51,517 nucleotides of DNA from positions 1 through 51,517 of the forward strand of contig NZ_BBPP01000033.1 in NCBI RefSeq assembly GCF_000787835.1, written 5' to 3'. Origin of the DNA: Streptacidiphilus melanogenes (lineage in GTDB: Bacteria > Actinomycetota > Actinomycetes > Streptomycetales > Streptomycetaceae). The position numbers were made by a program, and so were the translations under genes. Shown here in pieces: positions 38,526 to 46,491 of the stretch (position 1 is its first letter; every line of letters begins with the position of its first letter). Under the pieces are notes generated by a model. It ran no database searches. It was not told where the DNA came from and was given only the letters and a program-made list of their open reading frames with translations.

Positions 38526-38798
38526 TCCGCGGTCCCATCCGTCTCCATGATCGCGTCGCCGCACCGTGCGCGGATCGGGTGTATCCCGCTCCGCCGTCCG
38601 GGTGAGCTCCTTGGTGAACCCTATGCCTTACGGAGAATGGTGGCAGATCGTTGGGAAGGGTGGGCCACTCGGTGTCCTGTTCACCCCACCCGCACCCCCG
38701 ACAACCGGGTCCGTGGCACCGGCGCATTTTCTCACGTCATCGGGGGTGCGCGCAGGGGGGTGGGCCGGATTTTCTGGTTGTGCGTGCCCAGATGTTCG

Positions 38799-39236
38799 TT
38801 ACTGGTGGGTTTCCTGAGCGGCGGAGGTCACCAGCTCGGTGAGGACTCCGTGGCAGTCCTTGGGGTGGAGGAACGTGATCCGGGAGCCCATGGAGCCGAT
38901 ACGCGGCTCGTCGTAGAGGACCCGGACGCCCTTGCCGCGGATGTCCGCCGCGTCGCCGTCCACGTCCGCGGTGCCGAAGGCGATGTGGTGCACGCCCTCG
39001 CCGTTCTTGGCCAGCCACTTGCCCACGGCGGAGTCCTCGCGGGTGGGCTCCAGCAGCTGCAGGTAGCTGGCGCCGCCGTCGGAGGTCTCGTTGATCTTCA
39101 GCATGGCCTCGCGGACGCCCTGCTCCTCGTTGACCTCGGTGTGGAAGACCTCGAAGCCGTAGGTCGCGCGGTAGAACTCGACCGTCTTGTCGAGGTCGAA
39201 GCAGGCGATGCCGATGTGGTCGATGCGCGTCAGCAC
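38799..39236 (-). CDS. mce: Methylmalonyl-CoA epimerase
   Basis: Converts (S)- to (R)-methylmalonyl-CoA (often also ethylmalonyl-CoA) so the mutase can use it. 145-residue vicinal-oxygen-chelate fold: metal ligands in IDHIGIA, GVHHIAFG and the C-terminal GVLTELVT, with the YLQLLEP strand. GTG start at 39236, with AGGAGG upstream. Divergent from the thiolase gene, and near meaB, consistent with acyl-CoA/B12 metabolism. Confidence 0.95.
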   Translation of the reverse strand: MLTRIDHIGIACFDLDKTVEFYRATYGFEVFHTEVNEEQGVREAMLKINETSDGGASYLQLLEPTREDSAVGKWLAKNGEGVHHIAFGTADVDGDAADIRGKGVRVLYDEPRIGSMGSRITFLHPKDCHGVLTELVTSAAQETHQ

Positions 39237-39277
39237 GGGGAGGTCCTCCTGAGGGCTGTGCTGTCCAAAGGGAATGG

Positions 39278-39298
39278 GAAGCGACCTGGGATCGCTTC
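39278..39298. other. Short hairpin in the mce-thiolase divergent region
   Basis: GAAGCGA-CCTGGGA-TCGCTTC is a perfect 7-bp stem with a 7-base loop, followed by TTCAAAT. It may be an operator or a leader hairpin. The rest of the 245-base gap has a -10-like TACATT near 39394 for the thiolase gene. Confidence 0.4.
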
Positions 39299-39481
39299 TT
39301 CAAATAGAGCGCAACTCGCGTTCCGGCGAAACCCGCGCCGACCGTGCCCGTGATCACACCGTGTGCCGGGTGACGGTGTCACGGCTCCTCGATACATTGG
39401 CGGAAAACCCTCAACTGGCACTCGGTGCCGTGGCACACCGCCTCCTGCCAGTTCCCGTCGCAGCAAAGGGGCTCGACCACC

Positions 39482-40690
39482 ATGAGCAACACGGCAAGCC
39501 GCGCCACCACGTCCGTGATCGTCGCGGGCGCCCGCACTCCCATGGGCCGCCTGCTCGGCTCGCTCAAGGGGTTCTCCGGCGCCGACCTCGGCGGCGTCGC
39601 GATCAAGGCCGCGCTGGAGCGCGCGGGTGTCACCGGGGACCAGGTCCAGTACGTGATCATGGGCCAGGTGCTGCAGGCCGGCGCCGGCCAGATCCCCGCC
39701 CGCCAGGCCGCGGTCAAGGCCGGCATCCCGATGAACGTCCCGGCGCTGACCATCAACAAGGTCTGCCTCTCCGGTCTGGACGCCATCGCCCTGGCCGACC
39801 AACTGATCCGCGCGGGTGAGTTCGACATCGTCGTGGCCGGCGGCCAGGAGTCGATGACCAACGCCCCGCACCTGCTGCCCAAGTCCCGCGAGGGCTTCAA
39901 GTACGGCGCGATCGAGATGCTCGACGCGATGGCCCACGACGGCCTGACCGACGCGTTCGACGGCATTCCGATGGGCGAGTCCACCGAGATCCACAACACC
40001 CGCCTCGGCATCGCCCGCCCCGAGCAGGACGAGATCGCCGCCCGTTCGCACCAGCTGGCCGCGGCGGCGCAGAAGAACGGCGTCTTCGAGGCCGAGATCG
40101 TCCCCGTGGAGATCCCGCAGCGCAAGGGCGAGCCGGTGCTGTTCTCCGTGGACGAGGGCGTCCGCGCCGACACCACGGTCGAGTCGCTCGGCAAGCTGCG
40201 TCCGGCCTTCACCAAGGACGGCACCATCACCGCCGGTTCCGCCTCCCAGATCTCCGACGGCGCCGCCGCGGTGGTCGTGATGAGCAAGGCCAAGGCCGAG
40301 GAGCTGGGCCTGACCTGGATCGCCGAGATCGGTGCGCACGGCAACGTGGCCGGTCCGGACAACTCGCTGCAGTCGCAGCCGTCCAACGCGATCAAGCACG
40401 CCCTGGACAAGGAGGGCATCGGCGTCGAGGAGCTCGACCTGGTCGAGATCAACGAGGCCTTCGCGGCCGTCGCCGTGCAGTCCGTGAAGGACCTGGGGAT
40501 TTCCCTCGACAAGGTGAACGTCAACGGCGGCGCGATCGCGCTGGGTCACCCGATCGGGATGTCCGGCGCCCGCCTCGTGCTGTCGCTGGCGCTGGAGCTG
40601 CAGCGCCGCGGCGGCGGCGTCGGCGCGGCCGCGCTGTGCGGCGGCGGCGGCCAGGGCGACGCGCTGATCGTGCGCGTGCCGAAGGCGTAG
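39482..40690 (+). CDS. Acetyl-CoA C-acetyltransferase (thiolase)
   Basis: Condenses two acetyl-CoA to acetoacetyl-CoA or cleaves 3-ketoacyl-CoA. 402 residues. Catalytic residues are in context: nucleophile Cys in [11 protein letters not shown], His in [16 protein letters not shown], and second Cys in [11 protein letters not shown]. The EINEAFAAV motif is present. ATG 39482, with AAAGGGG about 12 bases upstream. The product is the substrate for the 3-hydroxybutyryl-CoA dehydrogenase at 22.3 kb. A palindromic element begins a few bases after the stop. Confidence 0.95.
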   Translation: MSNTASRATTSVIVAGARTPMGRLLGSLKGFSGADLGGVAIKAALERAGVTGDQVQYVIMGQVLQAGAGQIPARQAAVKAGIPMNVPALTINKVCLSGLDAIALADQLIRAGEFDIVVAGGQESMTNAPHLLPKSREGFKYGAIEMLDAMAHDGLTDAFDGIPMGESTEIHNTRLGIARPEQDEIAARSHQLAAAAQKNGVFEAEIVPVEIPQRKGEPVLFSVDEGVRADTTVESLGKLRPAFTKDGTITAGSASQISDGAAAVVVMSKAKAEELGLTWIAEIGAHGNVAGPDNSLQSQPSNAIKHALDKEGIGVEELDLVEINEAFAAVAVQSVKDLGISLDKVNVNGGAIALGHPIGMSGARLVLSLALELQRRGGGVGAAALCGGGGQGDALIVRVPKA

Positions 40691-40696
40691 GCCTTC

Positions 40697-40800
40697 GGGG
40701 GCGCGGGGAACTGCGCGAGCAACCACCCGCGTGCGGATGGCCCTGCTCGATCGCCGAGTCACCACACAGGGTGGCTGGTCGCGCAGTCTCCCGCGCCCCT
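40697..40800. repeat. Palindromic dispersed element, copy 3
   Basis: GGGGCGCGGGGAACTGCGCG (from 40698) and the right arm CGCGCAGTCTCCCGCGCCCC (to 40799) are near-complementary. The inner segments ACCACCCGCGTGCGGATGG... and ...CACAGGGTGGCT resemble copies 1 and 2. It follows the thiolase stop by 7 bases and precedes meaB by 47. Confidence 0.88.
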
Positions 40801-40847
40801 TGCGTAGTGCAGCCGGCCCGATCGATCCCTACCTGGAGCTCCGCACG

Positions 40848-41801
40848 ATGATCGACGTTCCCACCCTCGTCGCACAGGCCCGAGAAGGGCGACCGCGTGC
40901 GGTCGCGCGGCTGATCTCCCTGGTGGAGGGCGCCTCCCCGCAGCTGCGGGAGGTGATGGCCGCGCTGGCCCCGCTCACGGGCCACGCGTATGTCGTGGGC
41001 CTCACCGGTTCCCCCGGGGTGGGCAAGTCGACCTCGACGTCCGCGCTGGTGACGGCCTACCGACGGCTGGGCAAGCGGGTCGGCGTGCTGGCGGTCGACC
41101 CGTCCTCGCCGTTCTCCGGCGGCGCGTTGCTGGGCGACCGGGTGCGGATGCAGGAGCACGCGACGGATCCGGAGGTCTTCATCCGCTCCATGGCCACCCG
41201 TGGCCACCTCGGCGGGCTGGCCTGGTCCGCGCCGCAGGCGATCCGCGTGCTGGACGCGGCGGGCTGTGACGTGATCCTGGTGGAGACGGTCGGCGTCGGT
41301 CAGTCCGAGGTGGAGATCGCCGCCCAGGCGGACACCACGGTCGTGCTGCTCGCCCCGGGCATGGGCGACGGGATCCAGGCCGCGAAGGCGGGCATCCTGG
41401 AGATCGGCGACGTGTACGTCGTCAACAAGGCCGACCGCGACGGCGCGGACGCCACCGCCCGCGAGCTCAACCACATGCTCGGCCTCGGCGAGGCCCGCGG
41501 CGCGGGGGACTGGCGGCCGCCGATCGTGAAGACGGTCGCGGCGAAGCACGAGGGCGTCGGCGAGGTCGTCGAGGCCCTGGAGAAGCACTACGCCTGGATG
41601 TCCAACAACGGCGAACTCGCCGCCCGGAGGCTGCGCCGCGCCGCCCAGGAGATCGAGGCCATCGCCCTGACGGCCCTGCGCGAGCGCTTCGGCAGTCTGC
41701 ACGGCGACCGCCACCTCGACGCCCTGGCCGAGAAGGTGGCGCAGGGCGAGCTGGACTCGTACGCCGCGGCGGACGACCTGATCGCCTCCGTGACCGGCTG
41801 A
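40848..41801 (+). CDS. meaB: MeaB/ArgK-family GTPase, chaperone of B12-dependent mutases
   Basis: G3E GTPase that loads AdoCbl into, and protects, methylmalonyl-CoA-type mutases. 317 residues: Walker A GSPGVGKSTSTSALV, the VDPSSPFSGGALLGDRVRM switch I loop with base-specific metal ligands, ETVGVGQSEVEIAAQAD (Walker B/switch), and NKAD for guanine binding. ATG 40848, with GGAG 10 bases upstream. The matching methylmalonyl-CoA mutase genes are not in the window; IcmA at 46.5 kb is a possible partner type. Confidence 0.94.
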   Translation: MIDVPTLVAQAREGRPRAVARLISLVEGASPQLREVMAALAPLTGHAYVVGLTGSPGVGKSTSTSALVTAYRRLGKRVGVLAVDPSSPFSGGALLGDRVRMQEHATDPEVFIRSMATRGHLGGLAWSAPQAIRVLDAAGCDVILVETVGVGQSEVEIAAQADTTVVLLAPGMGDGIQAAKAGILEIGDVYVVNKADRDGADATARELNHMLGLGEARGAGDWRPPIVKTVAAKHEGVGEVVEALEKHYAWMSNNGELAARRLRRAAQEIEAIALTALRERFGSLHGDRHLDALAEKVAQGELDSYAAADDLIASVTG

Positions 41802-41859
41802 CCTTCCGCTGTACCGCCCTTCGTGGGGGTGCAGCTCCGGGAAGAAGCCAAAGAAAGCG

Positions 41860-41894
41860 TTGACATCCCGAAAAGCCAAAGTACTCTTTGGGGC
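41860..41894 (+). promoter_or_regulatory. Promoter and operator of the ArsR gene
   Basis: TTGACA (41860-41865), 16-base spacer, TACTCT (41882-41887) and the start codon 7 bases later. A perfect palindrome CCAAAG-TACT-CTTTGG (41876-41891) covers the -10 box, and another CCAAAG half-site lies at 41849-41854. Leaderless transcription with autorepression is the simplest reading. Confidence 0.75.
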
Positions 41895-42470
41895 ATGGAG
41901 CTCACCGATCCCAAAGCGATCCGGGCCCTGGCCCACCCGCTCCGGCTCGACCTGCTGGAGCTGCTGACGGCGACCGGCCCGGCCACCGCCGCGCACTGCG
42001 GCCGGGTCCTCGGTCAGACGCAGGCCAGCTGTTCGTTCCACCTGCGGCAGCTCGCGAAGTACGGATTCGTCGAGGACGCGGGTCCTGGCCGGGACCGGCG
42101 GGAGCGGAAGTGGCAGGTGCCGGAGCCCCGCCCGACGCTGCGGATCCGGGGCGCGGGCAAGGAGCTCGAACGCCTCGTCGTCGAGCGGGAGGCCGCGGCG
42201 ATCCTCGACTGGCTGGAGCGGAAGCCCCAGGAGACCGGTGCGTGGCGGGACCGGTCCGACATCGTCAGCGCCCTCGCGGTGCTCACCGTCGAGGAGGCCG
42301 CCGGGCTCAAGGCGCGGATGCACGAGCTGATCGAGCCCTACCTGCTCCGTTCCGGGGACGACGCCCGGCTGCTCCACCCGGACCGCCGCGCGGTCCGCTA
42401 CTTCATGGCCGCCACACCGATGCCGTTGCTCGAAACAGGGGGTACAGAAGATGGGCAAACCGATGACTGA
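41895..42470 (+). CDS. ArsR-family winged-helix regulator
   Basis: 191 residues with an N-terminal ArsR DNA-binding domain (AIRALAHPLRLDLLELLTATGPATAAHCGRVLGQTQASCSFHLRQLAKYGFVEDA) and a longer C-terminal helical region (about 95-190) unlike small metal sensors. No CXC metal motif is seen. The gene overlaps the metallo-beta-lactamase-fold gene by 20 bases, so both are one operon. It probably represses itself through the palindrome on its -10 box. Confidence 0.9.
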   Translation: MELTDPKAIRALAHPLRLDLLELLTATGPATAAHCGRVLGQTQASCSFHLRQLAKYGFVEDAGPGRDRRERKWQVPEPRPTLRIRGAGKELERLVVEREAAAILDWLERKPQETGAWRDRSDIVSALAVLTVEEAAGLKARMHELIEPYLLRSGDDARLLHPDRRAVRYFMAATPMPLLETGGTEDGQTDD

Positions 42471-43374
42471 CGGATCGCTCGACGTCGCGTGGATCCACGG
42501 CGAGCCCGGCGAGCCCGCGATCCAGGTGCACCGCTACGACGCCGGGACCGTGATCCTGCGTCAGAGCAAGCGGCTCAACTACGAGGCGCCGTTCATGTTC
42601 CTGCTCTTCGGCGCGGACCGCGCCCTGCTGCTGGACACCGGGGCCACCGAGGATCCTGCGACGTTCCCGCTGCGGGAGACCGTCGACGGCCTGGTCGCCG
42701 AGTGGCTGGAGCAGCACCCCCGTGAGGGCTACGAGCTGGTCGTCGCGCACACCCACGGTCACGGCGACCACGTGGCCGGCGACGTCCAGTTCGCCGACCG
42801 CCCGCACACGACCGTCGTGGCGCGCGAGGCCGAGGCGGTGCGGGACTTCTTCGGCTTCGGCGCGGACTGGCCCACCGGCAGCGTCCGTTTCGACCTGGGC
42901 GGCCGGGAGTTGACGCTGATCGGCTCGCCGGGGCACCACGCCGCGTCGGTCACCGTCCACGACCCGGAGACCGGTTTCCTGCTCACCGGCGACACCGTGC
43001 TGCCGGGTCGGCTGTACGCCTTCGACTTCCCGGCGTTCGTCGCGACCCTGGACCGCCTGGTCGCCTTCACGGCGGAGCACCGGGTGACGCATGTCATCGG
43101 GTGTCACGTCGAGATGAGCGGCAAGCCGGGGCACGACTACCCGATCGGCGCGCAGTTCCAGCCGGACGAGCGGGCGCCGCAGATGACGCCCGCCCAGCTG
43201 GCCGCCGTCCGCGACGCGGCCGCGGCCGTCGCCGACCGGCGCGGGGTGCACCGGTTCGACGACTTCGTCGTCTACAACGAGCCGCGCAAGCGGGACATGC
43301 TCCGCCTGATGGCGCGGGGCCTGGCCAACAAGGCGCTCGCCCGGCTCAGGCCGCCTGCGGCGGCTGGACGGTGA
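42451..43374 (+). CDS. Metallo-beta-lactamase-fold hydrolase
   Basis: 307 residues. Zinc-site motif THGHGDHVAGD (HxHxDH), SPGHHAASV, LLTGDTVLPG and VIGCHVEMS supply the remaining metal ligands. Substrate unknown: the family includes lactonases, glyoxalase II-like enzymes and others. A ribosome site GGGGG lies before ATG 42451; ATG 42463 is an alternative. It is co-transcribed with the overlapping ArsR gene, implying that its substrate or product is sensed. Confidence 0.9.
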   Translation: MGKPMTDGSLDVAWIHGEPGEPAIQVHRYDAGTVILRQSKRLNYEAPFMFLLFGADRALLLDTGATEDPATFPLRETVDGLVAEWLEQHPREGYELVVAHTHGHGDHVAGDVQFADRPHTTVVAREAEAVRDFFGFGADWPTGSVRFDLGGRELTLIGSPGHHAASVTVHDPETGFLLTGDTVLPGRLYAFDFPAFVATLDRLVAFTAEHRVTHVIGCHVEMSGKPGHDYPIGAQFQPDERAPQMTPAQLAAVRDAAAAVADRRGVHRFDDFVVYNEPRKRDMLRLMARGLANKALARLRPPAAAGR

Positions 43375-43426
43375 GCTAGTGGTCCGCGCGGGATCCGGTC
43401 CTCCCGGGTGAGCAGCAGGAAGGCCC

Positions 43427-43454
43427 GCGCCGGCGCGTGAGGACGCGCCGGCGC
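43427..43454. terminator. Bidirectional terminator hairpin
   Basis: GCGCCGGCGCGT-GAGG-ACGCGCCGGCGC is a perfect 12-bp stem with a 4-base loop, between the convergent metallo-hydrolase and marR genes. Confidence 0.8.
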
Positions 43455-43470
43455 CCCGGATCCCCGGGGT

Positions 43471-43992
43471 CTAGGCCCGGCCGCGCAGCTCGCGGAGGTG
43501 TTCCGCAACGGGGGCCAGCGCCTCGTACATGGAGGCGATCTGGTCCTCGTCGAATCGGTCTATGAAGTGCTCGCGGACCTTGCGGACGTGGTGCGGGGCC
43601 ACGTGGCGCATGGTGTCCCACCCCTGCTCGGTGAGGACCGCGAACAGGCCGCGCCGGTCACCGGGGCAGGTGTCGCGGGCGACCAGGCCCGCGGCCTCCA
43701 TGCGGGTGATCTGGTGGGAGAGGCGGCTCTTCGACTGAAGCGTGGCGACAGCGAGATCCGTCATCCGCATCCGCCGTTGCGGTGCCTCGGAGAGTTCCAC
43801 CAAGATGGTGTAGTCGTTGATCGAGAGCCCGTACGGCTGCAGCTCGCGCTCCAGTTGGTACATCAGGAGCCGGCTGACCTCCAGATGGGCGCGCCACAGA
43901 CGCTGCTCCTCCGCGGTGAGCCAAGGGGCTTCCTCGTCGGCGGCCTTGTGGGACTCGTCGGGGAGGACGGCCGGGGCTGTGGTGGTGTCCAT
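43471..43992 (-). CDS. MarR-family transcriptional regulator
   Basis: 173 residues. Core PYGLSINDYTILVELSEAPQRRMRMTDLAVATLQSKSRLSHQITRMEAAGLVARDTCPGDRRGLFAVLTEQG. ATG start at 43992 with only weak ribosome-site potential. A GTTGAA/TTCAAC palindrome lies just upstream at 44015-44036, consistent with autoregulation. The upstream gene on the same strand ends inside this palindrome. Confidence 0.9.
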   Translation of the reverse strand: MDTTTAPAVLPDESHKAADEEAPWLTAEEQRLWRAHLEVSRLLMYQLERELQPYGLSINDYTILVELSEAPQRRMRMTDLAVATLQSKSRLSHQITRMEAAGLVARDTCPGDRRGLFAVLTEQGWDTMRHVAPHHVRKVREHFIDRFDEDQIASMYEALAPVAEHLRELRGRA

Positions 43993-44014
43993 GGTCCCGA
44001 TGATACGTCGTTTA

Positions 44015-44036
44015 GTTGAAAAGTGTACTATTCAAC
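44015..44036 (-). promoter_or_regulatory. MarR operator
   Basis: GTTGAA (44015-44020) and TTCAAC (44031-44036) are separated by 10 bases (AAGTGTACTA). The palindrome overlaps the stop codon of the DUF2127 gene (44028-44030) and is 23 bases upstream of the marR start. Confidence 0.65.
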
Positions 44037-44912
44037 GATTGTCGAAGGCCCGCCCACGGCCTCGTCCGGCTGCGGTGCCACCCGATCGAGTGGCACCGTC
44101 CGGTGGACGCCCGCCAGCGCCTCGGCCACGTTGGCCTCCCGGGCCCTGAGCGAGGCCTGCTGCGCCGCGGCCTCGACCTCCAGCAGCGAGGCTCCGTGCC
44201 GCTCCGCCTCGAAGGCCTTCGCCCCGCCGCGCAGGCCGAAGAGGCGCTTGGCGAGCAGGATGTAGAGGACGGCCAGCACGTTCAGCGCCAGAGTGCCGAT
44301 CTTGAACCCGCTGACCTTGTGCGTCAGCTCCATGATCTCCAGCGGCAGGAACGCCGCCGTCGCGACGACCGTCAGGTACTCCGCCCAGCGCTTGGCCGCC
44401 CAGAGGCCGAAGGCCTCGACGATCTCGATCAGCGCGTAGGCGAGCAGCGCCACCGCGGTGATCAGCAGCGTGCTGTGCTTGTACTGGAAGGTCTTCTGGA
44501 TCGTGTCGACGATCGGGGAGTGGTCGATGTCGTAGTGGAAGTGCTGGGCGATCGGGCGGAAGAGCGTCAGGTTGTCGTTGAACAGCTGCTGCACCGAGGT
44601 CTGGCTGTTGCTGAACTTCCAGACCGCCCAGGCCACCAGGACGATGAAGACGCCGCGGACCAGCCGCTCCACGGCCAGGAAGCGCAGGATGAAGAGGTCG
44701 CGCAGCGCCTTGCCGCGCGGGACGTAGGGGGCGTCGGCGGCGGCGCCCGTGCCGTGCGGGGCGCCGACGGAGAAGTCCCCGCAGCGCAGGCAGCGCCAGG
44801 CCTCGCCGACCGCCGTCGCGACGTGAAGCCGGTCACGCAGTTCCGGCTCGGTCGGCGCGTAGGTGATGTGGCCCTTGCGGGCGCAGTGTCGGCGGTCCCA
44901 GTCCCTCGTCAT
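44028..44912 (-). CDS. DUF2127 family membrane protein
   Basis: 294 residues. N-terminal Cys/His patch (HCARKGH ... WRCLRCGDFS) resembling a zinc ribbon, then four membrane helices (FIVLVAWAVWKF, LLITAVALLAYALIEIVEAFGLW, LTVVATAAFLPLEIMELTH, LALNVLAVLYILLA) and a cytoplasmic helical tail. ATG 44912 is chosen over a TTG at 44924 because TATTGT (44926-44921) lies 8 bases before the ATG, a leaderless pattern. Function unknown. Confidence 0.85.
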   Translation of the reverse strand: MTRDWDRRHCARKGHITYAPTEPELRDRLHVATAVGEAWRCLRCGDFSVGAPHGTGAAADAPYVPRGKALRDLFILRFLAVERLVRGVFIVLVAWAVWKFSNSQTSVQQLFNDNLTLFRPIAQHFHYDIDHSPIVDTIQKTFQYKHSTLLITAVALLAYALIEIVEAFGLWAAKRWAEYLTVVATAAFLPLEIMELTHKVSGFKIGTLALNVLAVLYILLAKRLFGLRGGAKAFEAERHGASLLEVEAAAQQASLRAREANVAEALAGVHRTVPLDRVAPQPDEAVGGPSTIVE

Positions 44913-45010
44913 GGCTCGGGACAATAGCCGGATTCGGGTGGGAAATACCGGTCGGTCATACTGAACCGGCGCCCTTGGCGCGAGATTGCGACATTCCCGA
45001 GAGGTTCGAA

Positions 45011-45319
45011 GTGAAGACCACCGCCGTCCACCGCCTGCGTCTGGTGTCCATGCCGGAGGGCGTCTCGTTCGTGCTCCTGCTCGTCTGCACCTACCTGAAG
45101 TACAACTCCGGCTTCAATGCGGTCCCGGTGCTCGGCCCGCTGCACGGCTGCCTCTTCATCGCCTACGTGATCTTCGCGATGCTGGCCTGGCGCGAGCAGG
45201 GCTGGAGCTTCGGCCGTTTCGTCTGGATCACCGCGCTGTCGGTCATCCCCTTCGGCGGCCTCTACGCCGAGCGTCTGCTGGCCCGCGAGGAGCGGGAGAC
45301 CGCGCCCTCCGCGGTCTGA
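45011..45319 (+). CDS. DUF3817 family membrane protein (first copy)
   Basis: 102 residues with three hydrophobic segments (GVSFVLLLVCTYLKY, LHGCLFIAYVIFAMLAW, ITALSVIPFGGLYAERLL). The LHG...AY motif is typical of DUF3817. GTG 45011 has GAGAGG 6 bases upstream. A related protein lies 0.7 kb downstream, with a MarR gene between them. Function unknown. Confidence 0.88.
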   Translation: MKTTAVHRLRLVSMPEGVSFVLLLVCTYLKYNSGFNAVPVLGPLHGCLFIAYVIFAMLAWREQGWSFGRFVWITALSVIPFGGLYAERLLAREERETAPSAV

Positions 45320-45400
45320 CCTCCACGCTGACCTCGGCGGTCCGGCGGCGGGCGTGAGACGGCCGGTCACCGTTCGTCGACCAAGCGGTACGGTGTCAGC

Positions 45401-45949
45401 GTGCCGAAGCCGCTGAGCCTGAACTTCGACCCCATCGAGCGCGCCGACGAACTGTGGGCGCGGCGCTGGGGCGCGGTCCCGTCCATGGCGGCGATCACCT
45501 CGGTGATGCGGGCACACCAGATCCTGCTGGCGCAGGTCGACGCGGTGGTCAAGCCGTACAAGCTCACCTTCGCCCGCTACGAGGCGCTGGTGCTGCTCAC
45601 CTTCAGCAAGGCCGGCGAGCTGCCGCTGTCCAAGATCGGCCAGCGGCTGATGGTCCACCCGACCAGCGTCACCAACACCGTGGACCGCCTGGAGGCGGCC
45701 GGGCTGGTCACCCGCCGCCCGAACCCGCTGGACGGCCGCGGCATCCTCGCGGCGATCACGCCCAAGGGCCGGGACGTCGTCGAGGCGGCCACCCGGGACC
45801 TGATGGCCATGGACTTCGGCCTGACCGGCTACGACGCCGAGGGATGCAAGGAGCTCTTCGAGATGCTGCGGCCGCTGCGGATAGCCGCCGGGGACTTCGA
45901 GGACGCGGAGCTCGCGGTCGACCCCGAGGCCAACGCCGGGGCGGTGTGA
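45401..45949 (+). CDS. MarR-family regulator between two DUF3817 genes
   Basis: 182 residues, MarR fold (YKLTFARYEALVLLTFSKAGELPLSKIGQRLMVHPTSVTNTVDRLEAAGLVTRRPNPLDGRG). GTG start at 45401; TACGGT (45389-45394) ends 6 bases before it, so likely leaderless. An inverted repeat follows its stop, in front of the second DUF3817 gene. The arrangement suggests that it controls one or both DUF3817 genes. Confidence 0.9.
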   Translation: MPKPLSLNFDPIERADELWARRWGAVPSMAAITSVMRAHQILLAQVDAVVKPYKLTFARYEALVLLTFSKAGELPLSKIGQRLMVHPTSVTNTVDRLEAAGLVTRRPNPLDGRGILAAITPKGRDVVEAATRDLMAMDFGLTGYDAEGCKELFEMLRPLRIAAGDFEDAELAVDPEANAGAV

Positions 45950-45950
45950 G

Positions 45951-45970
45951 AGATCGACTTTTGTCGGTCT
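45951..45970 (+). promoter_or_regulatory. Probable MarR operator before the second DUF3817 gene
   Basis: AGATCGAC-TTTT-GTCGGTCT: 8-bp arms with one mismatch, 20 bp in all. Its last base is the first of the -10-like TACTCT (45970-45975). It occupies the whole gap between the marR stop and that promoter element. Confidence 0.6.
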
Positions 45971-45983
45971 ACTCTCGATGACT

Positions 45984-46328
45984 ATGAACAAGTCCCCCGC
46001 CTCTCTGCTCACGGCCTACCGTGCACTGGCGTACGTGACCGGCGTGGGCCTGGTCCTGCTGTGCGTCGCCTGCATCGCCCACTACGGCTTCGGTGCCTCG
46101 GCCACGCCCGTGATGATCGTCGGCACCCTGCACGGCTGGTTGTACATGGCCTATGTCGTGGTCGCCTTCGTGCTCGGCATGAAGCTCGAATGGCCCATGG
46201 GCAAGATCGTCTGGACGGTCCTCGCCGGGACCATCCCCACCGCCGTCTTCTTCGTCGAGCGCCGCGTCGTGCGTGAGATGAAGGCCCAGCTCGCCGCCCA
46301 GGAGCAGGAGCAGCTCGTCGGCGCCTGA
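45984..46328 (+). CDS. DUF3817 family membrane protein (second copy)
   Basis: 114 residues with three hydrophobic segments (YVTGVGLVLLCVACIAHYGF, GTLHGWLYMAYVVVAFVLGM, VWTVLAGTIPTAVFFVERRVV). LHG...AY matches the first copy. ATG 45984 is chosen because it lies 8 bases after TACTCT and no ribosome site exists; ATG 45978 would be only 2 bases after it. The operator-like palindrome sits upstream. Confidence 0.86.
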   Translation: MNKSPASLLTAYRALAYVTGVGLVLLCVACIAHYGFGASATPVMIVGTLHGWLYMAYVVVAFVLGMKLEWPMGKIVWTVLAGTIPTAVFFVERRVVREMKAQLAAQEQEQLVGA

Positions 46329-46399
46329 CCTTCGCGACATCTGCCCGCGCCCCACGGTTCACCGGACCGTGGGGCGTTGTGCGTCATGTCTCAATCGAC

Positions 46400-46443
46400 A
46401 GGTAGTAGGACGTCCGAGTAAATTGAGGTAGTAGGACGTCCGA
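46400..46443 (+). promoter_or_regulatory. Twin palindromic sites in the icmA promoter
   Basis: AGGTAGTAGGACGTCCGA occurs twice (46400-46417 and 46426-46443), 26 bp apart, each containing the palindrome GGACGTCC. The second copy lies between a -35-like TTGAGG (46423-46428) and a -10-like TATCTT (46445-46450), so a bound factor would block the polymerase. Confidence 0.7.
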
Positions 46444-46491
46444 ATATCTTCTGTATTCGCAGATTCTGCCGAAGGGCCAGGGCCACCACCG

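Noticed and set aside
33612-39353. A plus-strand open frame of more than 1900 codons antisense to filP, scy and mce
   Set aside because: It is Leu/Gly/Arg-rich nonsense typical of the antisense of GC3-biased coding sequence. The minus strand carries recognisable Scy, FilP and Mce proteins and correct ribosome sites.
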